Assembly (NCBI RefSeq): GCF_002994445.1
Contig: NZ_MRZJ01000011.1
Span: forward strand, 1 to 55,222
Reading direction: 5' to 3'
Length of the DNA: 55,222 nt
Origin: Staphylococcus simulans
Lineage (GTDB): Bacteria > Bacillota > Bacilli > Staphylococcales > Staphylococcaceae
A model generated the notes under the pieces. The model searched no databases. It was given only the letters and a program-made list of their open reading frames with translations, and had not been told where the DNA came from. This document shows, in pieces, positions 7,873 to 16,790 of this stretch; position 1 is the first letter of the stretch; each line of letters begins with the position of its first letter. A program made the position numbers and the translations under genes.

Positions 7873-8298
7873 TTAATCAAACTCTACTAATTGCGGTCCG
7901 TCTTCACTGTCGCTGTTCATTAAGCGAATCGAACGCGGCATGGCACGAATGACACAGAGTCTCGGATCAGACTTATTGTTGAAGAAGCTTTTATCAGATT
8001 CTTCCCAAATCCAATCAATGACATCAGGATCTTCTGTGACTTCTAAGTCTGCATAGATTTCTAAGAAACTGTGATTTTTAGTGTCGTCATATCCCAGTAA
8101 AATATGTGCAACAGGATTATTTTCTATCTCTTCGATTTTCAATGAATCTCTGCTTGTTTTTGTGTATAAGTCGAATTCTTGGTCATAGAAAATCATATAA
8201 CGGCTGTCAGGTGCATTTTCATGTGCAGTAGAAAGTACCCCGATACGGGATTTTTTCATGATATCTTTTATCTTTTTCAATACAACTTGTCTGTCCAT
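7873..8298 (-). CDS. Pyridoxamine 5'-phosphate oxidase-fold protein (general stress protein 26-like)
   Basis: A 141-residue split-barrel flavin-binding-type protein. The N-terminal pattern KKIKDIMKKSRIGVLSTAHENAPDSRYMIFYD is the usual strand-turn-strand of the PPOX/FMN-binding family. The ILLGYDD and LEIYADLEV strands and the C-terminal RLMNSD also fit general stress protein 26 homologues. FMN or a related cofactor is likely, but the reaction is unknown. It is transcribed divergently from glycerate kinase and convergently with crtM, so it is a single-gene unit. Confidence 0.8.
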   Translation of the reverse strand: MDRQVVLKKIKDIMKKSRIGVLSTAHENAPDSRYMIFYDQEFDLYTKTSRDSLKIEEIENNPVAHILLGYDDTKNHSFLEIYADLEVTEDPDVIDWIWEESDKSFFNNKSDPRLCVIRAMPRSIRLMNSDSEDGPQLVEFD

Positions 8299-8419
8299 TT
8301 TTCTTCACCTCGTCATTTAAATACCCAAGAACAATGTCTTTTAAAAGTTGTGTCATATAAGCATATTTTGTGATGCATTAAAAAGCGGATATAATGAAGT
8401 TAAGTAAGGAGGAAGCGGT

Positions 8420-9604
8420 ATGGTTATTCATAAAGTAGTGATTGCGCCGGATGCATTTAAAGAATCATTAACAGCAGCAAACGCAGCGCAAGCAATCGAA
8501 CAAGGTATGCGTGCAGTGCTGCCGGAATCAGTCGTATATGATAAAGTTCCGATGGCAGACGGCGGAGAAGGGACGATGCAGTCCCTGCATGATGCTTTAG
8601 GCGGTACATTTCATACTGTAAAGGTCATAAACGCAGCAGGCGGTATTATCCCAGCGACGTATTCATATGTTGCGCATACAAAGACCGCAATCATTGAATT
8701 AGCAGAAGCCTCAGGGTTAGAAAAAGTGCGACGTACCAAGCGTAATCCTTTAATAACATCGACCTATGGAACCGGGCAATTAATTGCGGCTGCACTTGAT
8801 CAAGGTGCACAAAAAGTCATTTTAGGGATAGGCGGAAGTGCCACGAATGACGGCGGAACAGGTATGATGAAAGCTTTAGGTGTAAAGTTTTTAGATGATT
8901 TCTCTCATGAATTGCCTGAAGGCGGTGCTGCGCTTGCACACTTAGCACATATTGATATGTCGCAAATGGATCCGCGTTTAACAAATGTCGTCTTCGAAGT
9001 CGTATGTGATGTAGATAATCCATTGCTCGGACCACATGGCGCAACCCATACTTATGCGAAACAAAAAGGTGCGAATACAGATGATATTACACAGCTTGAA
9101 GCGGCACTTTCCCGTTATAATCAAGTACTTATACAAACGTTTAATCATGACTATTCGACAGTTCCGGGTGCTGGTGCTGCAGGCGGAACTGGAATTGCTT
9201 TGGTCGCATTTTTAGCAGCACAACTATCGAGAGGTATTGATGTCGTTTTACATGAAACAAAGTTAGAACAAAGACTCTCAGATGCTGATGTTTGTATAAC
9301 CGGAGAAGGCAAAATCGATCAGCAGACCATTTACGGTAAGACCCCAATCGGTGTCGCAAAAGCCGCAAAACAATTCGACTTGCCTGTATATGCATTGTGC
9401 GGTGTGACAGGAGAAGGGTATGAAGCGGTAAAAGCACATGGGATTGATACCGTCATGAGTATTACAGGATTAGATGATCGCCCGCAAAGTATAAAACCGC
9501 ATCCTCCTATTCACAAACAAGATGCGATAGACCATGCTTTTGAACATTTAGAACAATTAGGGTATGAAGCAGGAAAATGGATTCAAGAGAACGCTGAAAA
9601 ATAG
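8420..9604 (+). CDS. glxK: Glycerate kinase (type II, GlxK/GarK family)
   Basis: A 394-residue protein of normal length for the family. It phosphorylates D-glycerate, feeding glyoxylate/glycerate carbon into glycolysis. The hallmark APDAFKESLTA is at residues 9-19, followed by ADGGEGT, GIGGSATNDGG and GEGKID. The start at ATG 8420 has AAGGAGGAAG before it. No tartronate or glyoxylate genes lie nearby, so it appears to act alone. The terminator stem begins inside the last coding codons (9581) and the stop codon lies in its loop. Confidence 0.93.
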   Translation: MVIHKVVIAPDAFKESLTAANAAQAIEQGMRAVLPESVVYDKVPMADGGEGTMQSLHDALGGTFHTVKVINAAGGIIPATYSYVAHTKTAIIELAEASGLEKVRRTKRNPLITSTYGTGQLIAAALDQGAQKVILGIGGSATNDGGTGMMKALGVKFLDDFSHELPEGGAALAHLAHIDMSQMDPRLTNVVFEVVCDVDNPLLGPHGATHTYAKQKGANTDDITQLEAALSRYNQVLIQTFNHDYSTVPGAGAAGGTGIALVAFLAAQLSRGIDVVLHETKLEQRLSDADVCITGEGKIDQQTIYGKTPIGVAKAAKQFDLPVYALCGVTGEGYEAVKAHGIDTVMSITGLDDRPQSIKPHPPIHKQDAIDHAFEHLEQLGYEAGKWIQENAEK

Positions 9605-9625
9605 GCGTTCTCTTGAATTTTTCTT
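9581..9625 (+). terminator. Terminator overlapping the 3' end of glycerate kinase
   Basis: A perfect 14-bp stem: 9581-9594 (ATTCAAGAGAACGC) with 9605-9618, followed by TTTTCTT. The TAG stop at 9602-9604 is in the loop. Confidence 0.9.
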
Positions 9626-9713
9626 AAAATTTTGTAACCGATTACTTGTAGAGTATGCAAGTCTTCAGGAGAAACAAGCAAAAATGTACTCGAAAAAAGA
9701 TAGAAGTTTATTG

Positions 9714-9742
9714 TTGACATTGGTTAACTATGCGTTTAATAT
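9714..9742 (+). promoter_or_regulatory. SigA promoter of the YhgE-MarR unit
   Basis: TTGACA (9714-9719), 17-bp spacer, TAATAT (9737-9742). The predicted start falls at about 9750, immediately at the first GTACA-type inverted repeat. The leader to the ATG at 9882 is about 130 bases. Confidence 0.8.
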
Positions 9743-9750
9743 TATAAAAC

Positions 9751-9765
9751 GTACACAGGGTGTAC
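9751..9765. promoter_or_regulatory. Inverted-repeat operator GTACA-N5-TGTAC, copy 1
   Basis: GTACACAGGGTGTAC is an inverted repeat (arms GTACAC and GTGTAC, three central bases) at the predicted transcription start. It matches copy 2 in both arms except one base, and is probably bound by the MarR protein encoded downstream. Confidence 0.65.
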
Positions 9766-9847
9766 AATTAAAAATAACAATATTGAATGGGAAAAAATCA
9801 ACGTGAAAGTGCAGAGATTAGCCTTTTGCGTTTAAAAATCAATAATA

Positions 9848-9862
9848 GTACATGGGGTGTAC
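9848..9862. promoter_or_regulatory. Inverted-repeat operator GTACA-N5-TGTAC, copy 2
   Basis: GTACATGGGGTGTAC lies 97 bp downstream of copy 1 and just before the AAGGAG ribosome binding site. It could block elongation or allow looping between two bound dimers. Confidence 0.6.
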
Positions 9863-9881
9863 TATAAAAGGAGTAAGTAGT

Positions 9882-11315
9882 ATGTGGAATGAATTCAAAT
9901 TCATTAAAAATAACAAGATGTTAATTGTCGCATTGATTGCGATTGGTTTATTGCCGCTGATATATGTGGCACTTTTCGTAGGTTCCATATGGGATCCTTA
10001 TGATAAAACAGACAATCTGAAAATAGCGATTGTAAACGAAGATAAAGCAGCAGAGTTTCAAGGCAAACAAATTACTATAGGCGATGACTTAGTAGATAAG
10101 CTGAAAGATAATAAAGACTTTAAGTTCCAAGAGACATCTAAAGCAACAGCAAAGAAAGAACTTAAAAACGGCAAATCTATCGGAACGATTATAATTCCAG
10201 AAGATACTTCCAAGAATGCGACTACATTATTAAGCAAGCATCCTAAGAAAATAGAATTAGAGACACAAGTCAATCCAGGCTCCAGCTATACAGGCAGCCA
10301 AGCAGCACAAAAAGCGATTGATACTGTGACTAAATCGATGCAGAACAATGTAAGAGCGAAATATTTAGATGAGTTGTTTGCGGCGAATAAAGAGTCCAAA
10401 CAAGGTTATGCGGACACTTCTAATGCACTAGGACAAATGTCAGATGCTGAAGGACAATTAATCGATGGTAATGAACAAGTCACTTCAGGTTTAAAACAAA
10501 TGGCACCTATGGCAGGTCCACAAGGCGAACAACTCGTTCAAGGCAATGAAAAAGTGACAAACGGTTTAGAACAGTTGAAACAAAATAATGATCAACTTAA
10601 ACAAAAAATCGATGACGCAGTGAAAAAACAAACAAATGTCCACTTTGAAAACGAAAATGAAAAAGCGTTGAATGACATTGAAAAAGTCACAGAAAATAAT
10701 CCGACAAAAGCAGATCATTATGGCGAAACAGTCTTGCCTTACATGGCAAGTGTGGGCCTATTTGTAGGTGCAGTTTCCTTTGCGGCTATTTATCCGTTAA
10801 CGAAAACATTACGCAAAGAGACAGCACCGTGGAAACAATTTACCGGCAAAGTATTGTTATATGTCTTGCAAGGGGCATTCAGTGCATTAATGTTAAGTTT
10901 GTGGGTCATCTTCGGACTTGGCTTAGAAATTCAAAATCTAGGCAAATTCTTGCTTGTCGGTTTCTTATGGGCCATTTCATCACTCGCAGTCACATCGTTA
11001 TTGGTCTTATTCTTAGACCGTGTCGGATTGTTCTTATCGATGTTATTGCTGGTCTTGCAGTTAAGCTCGAGTGAAGGTATGTTCCCGATTGAAATGTCAG
11101 CCGCATTCTTTAGATTTATTCATCCATTCTCTCCTATGTCTTATGCGATACAAGGTTATAGAGAAGCGATATTTACTAATGCTGGGCACTTCAGTTTCGG
11201 CTTCGTGATGGCAGTCTTAGGCGGTATTGCAATCGGTGCATTGCTGATACAATATCTTGTATTAATTTGGTTCAACAAGCGCGGCAAACCTTTAATTCAA
11301 ATGAAATTCAACTAA
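9882..11315 (+). CDS. YhgE/Pip-type membrane protein (ABC-2 permease-like exporter)
   Basis: A 477-residue protein from ATG 9882, with AAGGAG at the right spacing. One N-terminal membrane segment (residues about 12-35) is followed by a large extracytoplasmic part of about 230 residues that is rich in Gln, Lys and Asn, with heptad-like QLIDGNEQVTSGLKQM. Five or six C-terminal membrane segments follow. This is the YhgE/Pip layout, also seen in ABC-2 permeases and phage-receptor-type proteins. Such proteins paired with MarR or TetR regulators often give resistance to toxic lipophilic compounds. The MarR gene lies 66 bp downstream and two likely operators lie upstream. Substrate unknown. Confidence 0.8.
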   Translation: MWNEFKFIKNNKMLIVALIAIGLLPLIYVALFVGSIWDPYDKTDNLKIAIVNEDKAAEFQGKQITIGDDLVDKLKDNKDFKFQETSKATAKKELKNGKSIGTIIIPEDTSKNATTLLSKHPKKIELETQVNPGSSYTGSQAAQKAIDTVTKSMQNNVRAKYLDELFAANKESKQGYADTSNALGQMSDAEGQLIDGNEQVTSGLKQMAPMAGPQGEQLVQGNEKVTNGLEQLKQNNDQLKQKIDDAVKKQTNVHFENENEKALNDIEKVTENNPTKADHYGETVLPYMASVGLFVGAVSFAAIYPLTKTLRKETAPWKQFTGKVLLYVLQGAFSALMLSLWVIFGLGLEIQNLGKFLLVGFLWAISSLAVTSLLVLFLDRVGLFLSMLLLVLQLSSSEGMFPIEMSAAFFRFIHPFSPMSYAIQGYREAIFTNAGHFSFGFVMAVLGGIAIGALLIQYLVLIWFNKRGKPLIQMKFN

Positions 11316-11381
11316 TGATAAATCTGTGCAGAACGATTAGAATATTAAGAGAATGAATATATAGAGAACGGAGGCGCACCG

Positions 11382-11837
11382 ATGAGTTACGACATGGAAG
11401 AAGCACTGACAAGGTTTGATATTTCCTTAATGAATATTAATAAGACCATTTCAGAAATGCTTCAAGAAGCAGGACTTCAATACACAGTATCTCGTGAACA
11501 ATTAGAGGCATTGATTATTATTCACACGCACCGTAGGCTGACGATTAATGAACTTGCACAAAAGCAAGGCATCTTTAAGACAGCTGCATCAAAAAGAATT
11601 TACAAGCTTGAGAAAATCGGATTGGTGCAGCAAGCACCTTCTGAAAACAAACGTATCAAATTAATGGAAATGACAGAAGAAGGCGCACAGTTTCTTGTCG
11701 ATGTGAAACGCAAAATGGCACACATTGTAGAAGATGCACTGGATGGCCAATTAACTACAAAAGAAATTGTCCGCTTTGTCGATCAGCTTCAAATTATTGA
11801 GGAAGCATTAAAACAACGCAGAATAAAAAACAACTAA
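11382..11837 (+). CDS. MarR-family transcriptional regulator
   Basis: A 151-residue winged-helix protein. The helix-turn-helix spans about residues 45-75 (LTINELAQKQGIFKTAASKRI), followed by KLEKIGLV and the wing ENKRIKLMEMTEEG. N- and C-terminal helices would form the dimer interface. It has a good GGAGG ribosome binding site and follows the membrane exporter gene in the same direction, so it probably autoregulates the pair through the GTACA-N5-TGTAC repeats at 9751 and 9848. The ligand is unknown. Confidence 0.88.
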   Translation: MSYDMEEALTRFDISLMNINKTISEMLQEAGLQYTVSREQLEALIIIHTHRRLTINELAQKQGIFKTAASKRIYKLEKIGLVQQAPSENKRIKLMEMTEEGAQFLVDVKRKMAHIVEDALDGQLTTKEIVRFVDQLQIIEEALKQRRIKNN

Positions 11838-11880
11838 AGCAAAAGCCGTGTTGCATCAATGTAACGCGGCTTTTGCTTAT
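11837..11880. terminator. Bidirectional terminator between marR and the TSUP gene
   Basis: AAGCAAAAGCCGTGTT pairs with AACGCGGCTTTTGCTT across a TGCATCAATGT loop, flanked by A-rich and T-rich tails. Confidence 0.88.
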
Positions 11881-11884
11881 CTTA

Positions 11885-12629
11885 TTATTTTGCGAACAAC
11901 ATAATGATACCGAGCAGTATAATAAAAATATAAATCCAATGCTCAAAACGGTCATGCGGTGTTCGCTTAGAAATATATTTCCCGAGCAATACTGCAAGAA
12001 GCAATAAAGGTAAGGACATGAAAAACAACGGCAAGGTTTGAGCTGTCCAAATGCCCCCCTGAAACCTGACCGATAATCACAAAAACAGCTGTAATAAGGA
12101 AATGGGCTTGAATCGTTGGTTTAAATTCTTTAATTCGATATGGACTCAAGGTAGCATAAATAACAATCGGCACACCATGTGAGTTGTATATACTGCCGAG
12201 AACTCCCGAAAGAAAGCCTGAAACACCACTGAATATTGGATGCTTGAGCTGTAAATGTTGAAGATGAGACAACCATGTTGCTTTCGATAGGGCATAAAGG
12301 CCATATAGGATTAAAAATACCGCTAAACAGTTTTGAATCATGCCAGTATCAAAGCGGTGTAAGACAACAATGCCTATCGGTATACCAAAAAGACTGCCGA
12401 TTAACATCACTAAAAGCACTTTGTAATGAATGCCTTTAAAATCACTAAGTATATTCATTAAAGCGACAGAGAGTCCCGCCAAACCTATGACAGAGATGGA
12501 AGTGTGGATATCTAAGCCGATAATTGCAAGTAACGGCATACTGATTAAAGCTTCGCCAAAACCGAAATAGGTACGGACTAAAGCTCCTAAGAAAATGGCG
12601 ATTAGTGAGAGGATTAGTATTTCAGACAT
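11885..12629 (-). pseudogene. TauE/SafE (TSUP) sulfite-exporter-like permease, frameshifted at a C6/G6 run
   Basis: From ATG 12629 the frame encodes a typical TSUP N-terminal half (LIAIFLGALVRTYFGFGEALISMPLL) and a second half-repeat (GVSGFLSGVLGSIYNSHGVP). It then reads out of frame at 12054-12059, a run of six Cs on the plus strand, and stops at 11967. Removing one base restores SGGIWTAQ, a hydrophobic helix, and a tail ending at TAA 11885-11887, for about 247 residues, the normal family length. The protein would export sulfite or organosulfur anions, substrate uncertain. The truncated form lacks the last membrane helices. The cause may be phase variation, decay or a base-call error. Confidence 0.8.
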
Positions 12630-12840
12630 GTTTTACTCCTTAAACGTTATGACATGAGAAAGTATACCGATACAATCATTAGCAGAGGTAATGTACGGGT
12701 ATTAATGTTAAAACAAATCTAATTAAATAATAGGAGTTATTATTGTGTCTATGATGTGGAAATTGTAAACACAGGTTATCTTTATAGTGTAACGTTTTTT
12801 CTAGTTTCGTACAAAATAGTATAAATAAGGAGTGAGTTGT

Positions 12841-13854
12841 ATGTCTGAAATGATGAAAGCGATGGCAGTAAAAAAATACGGGAAAAATCCTGTAGAAATG
12901 ATAGATGTGCCTGTACCTGAAATCAATGCAGAAGAAGTATTGATCAGAGTGAAAGCAGCAAGTATTAATCCAGTGGATTTCAAAATCAGGGACGGTAAAT
13001 TAAAACAAGTGATGAAACATCAATTTCCGCTTATTCTCGGTAATGATTTAGCAGGTGTAGTGGAAAAGGTCGGTAAAGATGTGACACAGTTTAAAGTAGG
13101 AGATAAAGTATACGGACGTCCAGATAAAACGAAAATCGGGACATTTGCTCAATATTTTGCGATAGATCAGCATGATATAGCGTTGATGCCGAGTAATTTA
13201 GACTTCGTACAAGCCGCAAGTATTCCGTTAGTCGGCTTAACAACGTATCAAGCCTTTCATGAGGTCATGCATCTTAAAGAAGGCGACAAGGTATTGGTAC
13301 AAGCAGGTTCTGGCGGTGTCGGTACTTTTGCGATTCAGCTTGGACGTGTGATGGGCTTGCATGTCGCAACGACAGTCAGTGAAAAAAGCGAACGCTTAGT
13401 TCATGAACTGGGCGCAGATGAAATCATCAATTATAAACAAACCAACTTTTGGGATGTACTATCTGATTATGACGGTGTGTTTGATTTGATGGGCGGCGAA
13501 AACCTGAAACAATCGTTTACCATCTTAAAACGCGGTGGTGCGATTGCGTCATTAGTCGGTCCGCCTACTGAAAAGTTCGCAGACGAATGGCATTTAGGTC
13601 TAACAAAGCGTGCAGGTATTTGGTTCTTATCAAGAGATGTGCGCAAGTGGGCCAAACAATACGGCGTACATTATGAGTTCTTCTTAATGCATCCGAGCGG
13701 AAAACAACTGCGCACGATTAAGAATCTGATTGAAGAAAATGAAATCAGACCGGTTATTGATCGTGTCTTTCCTTTCCATGAAACACAAAAAGCCCTTGAT
13801 TACTCAGAACAAGGTCATGCGAAAGGTAAAATTGTCGTTAAAATAGAAGACTGA
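12841..13854 (+). CDS. MDR-family NADP-dependent oxidoreductase (quinone reductase-like)
   Basis: A 337-residue zinc-independent medium-chain reductase. The N-terminal GroES-like domain carries ASINPVDFKIRDG and LGNDLAGVVEKVG. The Rossmann domain carries the NADPH-binding AGSGGVGTFAIQLG, and the C-terminal region has HAKGKIVVKI. No structural-zinc cysteines are visible. Relatives reduce quinones or alpha,beta-unsaturated carbonyls. ATG 12841 is chosen because AAGGAG at 12828-12833 is seven bases away; an in-frame GTG three codons upstream overlaps that site. It is a single gene, divergent from the TSUP gene, with its own terminator. Confidence 0.88.
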   Translation: MSEMMKAMAVKKYGKNPVEMIDVPVPEINAEEVLIRVKAASINPVDFKIRDGKLKQVMKHQFPLILGNDLAGVVEKVGKDVTQFKVGDKVYGRPDKTKIGTFAQYFAIDQHDIALMPSNLDFVQAASIPLVGLTTYQAFHEVMHLKEGDKVLVQAGSGGVGTFAIQLGRVMGLHVATTVSEKSERLVHELGADEIINYKQTNFWDVLSDYDGVFDLMGGENLKQSFTILKRGGAIASLVGPPTEKFADEWHLGLTKRAGIWFLSRDVRKWAKQYGVHYEFFLMHPSGKQLRTIKNLIEENEIRPVIDRVFPFHETQKALDYSEQGHAKGKIVVKIED

Positions 13855-13884
13855 CCGAGGCTTAGGGAAGTCTAAAGATAATGT

Positions 13885-13914
13885 AAAAGGCGCACCGTAA
13901 TGGTGCGCCTTTTA
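13885..13914. terminator. Bidirectional terminator after the MDR gene
   Basis: AAAAGGCGCACC pairs with GGTGCGCCTTTT (12 bp, five-base loop) between convergent genes. Confidence 0.9.
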
Positions 13915-13921
13915 AGTATGC

Positions 13922-14764
13922 TTACATGAAAATTAATGTGATTAAAATAACTACACTTGCTGTAGCGTTATTGAGTACATGGACCATATAACTGTCCCAG
14001 ATATTTTTGCGGCGGTGATAAGCAAGGTAGAAACAAGCACCCATTCCCATATATAAGAAGAAGCCTATAATGTTGCCACTGGCGTGGTTGAGTGAGAATA
14101 TCGCAGAGGATATCAGCATCGGCCACCAAAATGAAAACTTAGAGAAGAGTGTTTCTTTGAATATGCCTCTGAATGTGATTTCTTCAAAAAACGGACCTAC
14201 AAAAGAGATGTGCACAAGAAAGATAACTAAAGCAATAACGATGATAGGATTGCTGAAATCTTTCAAGTTTTGTACTTGCTGCAAGAGTGCTTCGTCATTA
14301 GGAGAACTTTGTTCCTTAAAGATCAGTGCAATTAAAAGCATGCAAACAGCGGTCCAAATGCGTGTTGCTATGAAGTATAAAATATTCCAAGCGATATCGA
14401 CGAGACGAAGCGGTTTCATTTTTTCATAACCTTTTTTGCGGTAATACCAGACGAGCAGTAAAGCTACGAGTCCTGACCAAACGATATATAATGCGACCAG
14501 TGCGATAAACGGCATAGCATTCATATTTGGTTTAGAAGCAGCAAAACCAACCATCAGCATCGCAACAATTGTAGGTGTTGTGCATAAAAACATAAAGACA
14601 ATCCACAAAATAATGTTTAACCAACGTCTACCTTTAGGGCGGATATTATCTGGATGGTTGCGCTGCTTAGGTCTGTGCTGTTTGGGTTCAGACGGTGTTA
14701 TGTAAGAGGAATCAGAATGCTCGGATTCAGTATGGTAAATATAGTCGTTGTTTTGTTCGCGCAT
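13922..14764 (-). CDS. CPBP-family intramembrane metalloprotease
   Basis: A 280-residue polytopic protein (about seven membrane segments) with a hydrophilic N-terminal tail of about 48 residues. The three CPBP (Abi/Rce1-like) motifs are in order: EEITFRG near residue 198, IFSLNHAS near 223 and HVLNNATAS near 262. The Glu pair and the two His are the expected catalytic and metal-binding residues. Staphylococcal relatives process signalling peptides or surface-protein precursors, or give self-immunity; the substrate here is not evident. It is monocistronic and divergent from mqo. Confidence 0.88.
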   Translation of the reverse strand: MREQNNDYIYHTESEHSDSSYITPSEPKQHRPKQRNHPDNIRPKGRRWLNIILWIVFMFLCTTPTIVAMLMVGFAASKPNMNAMPFIALVALYIVWSGLVALLLVWYYRKKGYEKMKPLRLVDIAWNILYFIATRIWTAVCMLLIALIFKEQSSPNDEALLQQVQNLKDFSNPIIVIALVIFLVHISFVGPFFEEITFRGIFKETLFSKFSFWWPMLISSAIFSLNHASGNIIGFFLYMGMGACFYLAYHRRKNIWDSYMVHVLNNATASVVILITLIFM

Positions 14765-15068
14765 GATGCGACTCCTTTCTCTATCTAGTTAGTTCAAGTC
14801 TATCATATGAAAAGTGTTTATCGGTAAGTCTAGCGCAAGTGGCTGTTTTTTCTTCTTAAGCGTAGATAAGTTTAAGATGAGTTGAAATAGAGAATGAATA
14901 GAAGTAAGCGTTCAGTTATTAAAAAAGCTCTGTTAATCTCTAAAATCAAATAATTTATAAACAAAATGTTTTGGAATTTTGTCACAAATGGTTTAAGATA
15001 GATAAGTAAAGCAGTGAAGGTCAAGTCATCTGATGACCGGATAATTAAAATGAGGAAGGTGGTTTCAA
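14765..15068. other. Divergent intergenic region, CPBP gene and mqo
   Basis: About 300 bp with no convincing gene. The half near mqo holds TTGGAA (about 14973), a 17-bp spacer and TAAGAT as a possible mqo promoter, a short inverted repeat GTCATC-T-GATGAC in the leader, and GAGGAAGGTGG as the mqo ribosome binding site. Confidence 0.45.
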
Positions 15069-16553
15069 ATGAGTCAAGAATCAAAAAACGTTATTTTGAT
15101 TGGTGCAGGGGTCTTAAGCACAACATTTGGTTCATTTTTAAAAGAAATTCAACCTGACTGGAACATTAAGTTATTTGAACGCTTAGATGGTCCTGGGTTG
15201 GAAAGTTCTTATGATACAAGTAATGCTGGTACTGGGCATGCCGCATTATGCGAATTAAACTATACGGTAGAACAACCGGATGGTTCAGTAGATGTAGAGA
15301 AAGCAAAAGAGATTAATGAGCAGTTCGAGATTTCTAAGCAATTCTGGTCTCACTTAGTGAAAACCAATGCGATTGAAAATCCGCGCGAATTTATCCATCC
15401 ATTACCGCACATCAGTTTCGTGCAAGGGATAAAAAACGTACAATTCTTGAAGAAACGTTATGAAGCGTTAAAAGATTTACCGATGTTCTCTGATATCGAA
15501 TATACTGAAGATCGTGAAAAACTCGCACAATGGATGCCATTGATGATGCATGAACGTTCACCGCATCTTGCGATTGCGGCAAGTAAAATTGATAAAGGTA
15601 CAGACGTGAACTTCGGGGAATTAACGCGTAAATTAGCGAAAAACTTAGAAGCACATCCGAATGCGGAATTAAACTATCGTCATGAAGTCTTCTCATTCGA
15701 ACAACGTGCTGACAAAAAATGGGAAGTGCAAGTCCGCGATTTAGATGCAGATACAGTTAAAACGTATGTAGCTGACTATATCTTCATCGGTGCCGGCGGT
15801 GCAGCAATTCCATTACTTCAAAAAACACGTATCGAAGAAAGCAAACACTTAGGCGGTTTCCCTATCAGCGGTGCTTTCTTAGTCTGCAACAAACCAGAAA
15901 TCGTACAGCAGCACGATGCGAAAGTTTACGGCAAAGAGCCGCCAGGCACACCGCCGATGACAGTTCCGCACTTAGACCGTCGTTATGTACGCGGAAAAGA
16001 AAGTCTGTTATTCGGACCATTCGCAGCTATCGGACCTAAATTCTTAAAACACGGTTCTAACTTGGATTTATTCCGCTCACTTAACCGCGACAACTTATTA
16101 ACAATGGCTGCGGCGGGTGCGAAAAACTTATCATTAGTGAAATACTCAATTCAGCAAATGCTGATGAAAAAAGAAGACCGTATGAAAGAATTACGTCGTT
16201 TCGTTCCAGATGCGAAAGACGAAGATTGGGATTTACACATTGCCGGCAAACGTGTTCAAGTCATTAAAGACACAAAAGAACATGGCCGCGGCTTTATCCA
16301 ATTCGGTACAGAAGTCGTACACTCTAAAGACCATACAGTGGTCGCAATGTTAGGTGAATCACCAGGGGCTTCAACTTCAGTGTCTGTTGCTTTAGAAATT
16401 ATCGAACAAAACTTCCCAGACTATTTAGATCAATGGTCAGGCAAGTTGAAAGAAATGATTCCATCTTATGGTCAATCATTAATTGAAGATACGAACTTAT
16501 TAAACAAAGTACGTAAAGCATCTGCAGAAACATTGGAATTAAACAAAAAATAA
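15069..16553 (+). CDS. mqo: Malate:quinone oxidoreductase
   Basis: A 494-residue FAD-dependent, peripheral membrane enzyme that oxidises malate to oxaloacetate and passes electrons to menaquinone. The N-terminal dinucleotide fold ILIGAGVLSTTFG, the substrate-region signature SSYDTSNAGTGHAALCELNY and the C-terminal LGESPGASTSVSVALEI are all typical. The length matches the family. Codon use is adapted (many TTA, CGT, AAC), fitting a well-expressed enzyme. It is a single gene with its own terminator at 16585-16619. Confidence 0.97.
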   Translation: MSQESKNVILIGAGVLSTTFGSFLKEIQPDWNIKLFERLDGPGLESSYDTSNAGTGHAALCELNYTVEQPDGSVDVEKAKEINEQFEISKQFWSHLVKTNAIENPREFIHPLPHISFVQGIKNVQFLKKRYEALKDLPMFSDIEYTEDREKLAQWMPLMMHERSPHLAIAASKIDKGTDVNFGELTRKLAKNLEAHPNAELNYRHEVFSFEQRADKKWEVQVRDLDADTVKTYVADYIFIGAGGAAIPLLQKTRIEESKHLGGFPISGAFLVCNKPEIVQQHDAKVYGKEPPGTPPMTVPHLDRRYVRGKESLLFGPFAAIGPKFLKHGSNLDLFRSLNRDNLLTMAAAGAKNLSLVKYSIQQMLMKKEDRMKELRRFVPDAKDEDWDLHIAGKRVQVIKDTKEHGRGFIQFGTEVVHSKDHTVVAMLGESPGASTSVSVALEIIEQNFPDYLDQWSGKLKEMIPSYGQSLIEDTNLLNKVRKASAETLELNKK

Positions 16554-16584
16554 GATACATGCTGAGATGATTAGCTGTATAAAG

Positions 16585-16620
16585 AAGCGGAGTTGTCTGT
16601 AATAGACAGCTCCGCTTTTG
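16585..16620 (+). terminator. Terminator of mqo
   Basis: AAGCGGAG-TGTCT pairs with AGACA-CTCCGCTT around a short loop, followed by TTG. Confidence 0.85.
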
Positions 16621-16726
16621 TTATGCAGAATTAAATTTTCAAGGGAAAAGGGTGCATATACAATTACCTACTTATATTCCCCAAATCATGTAAGATAACC
16701 GTATTAATTTCAATTTTCAGAATTAT

Positions 16727-16756
16727 TTGCACACTTGATTTAATTCTGTATATAAT
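16727..16756 (+). promoter_or_regulatory. Promoter of the AbgT transporter gene
   Basis: TTGCAC (16727-16732), 18-bp spacer, perfect TATAAT (16751-16756), 35 bp before the ATG. Confidence 0.65.
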
Positions 16757-16790
16757 AACCCCAACTCGCATAAAACAGGGGGGACTGTGT

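Noticed and set aside
9564..9806. 80-codon frame after glycerate kinase
   Set aside because: It starts inside glycerate kinase, crosses a strong terminator and a promoter, and has no ribosome binding site.
11794..11997. 67-codon minus-strand frame at the end of the TSUP gene
   Set aside because: It is neither the frame of the gene's N-terminal part nor the frame that completes the TSUP protein, and it reads through the marR terminator.
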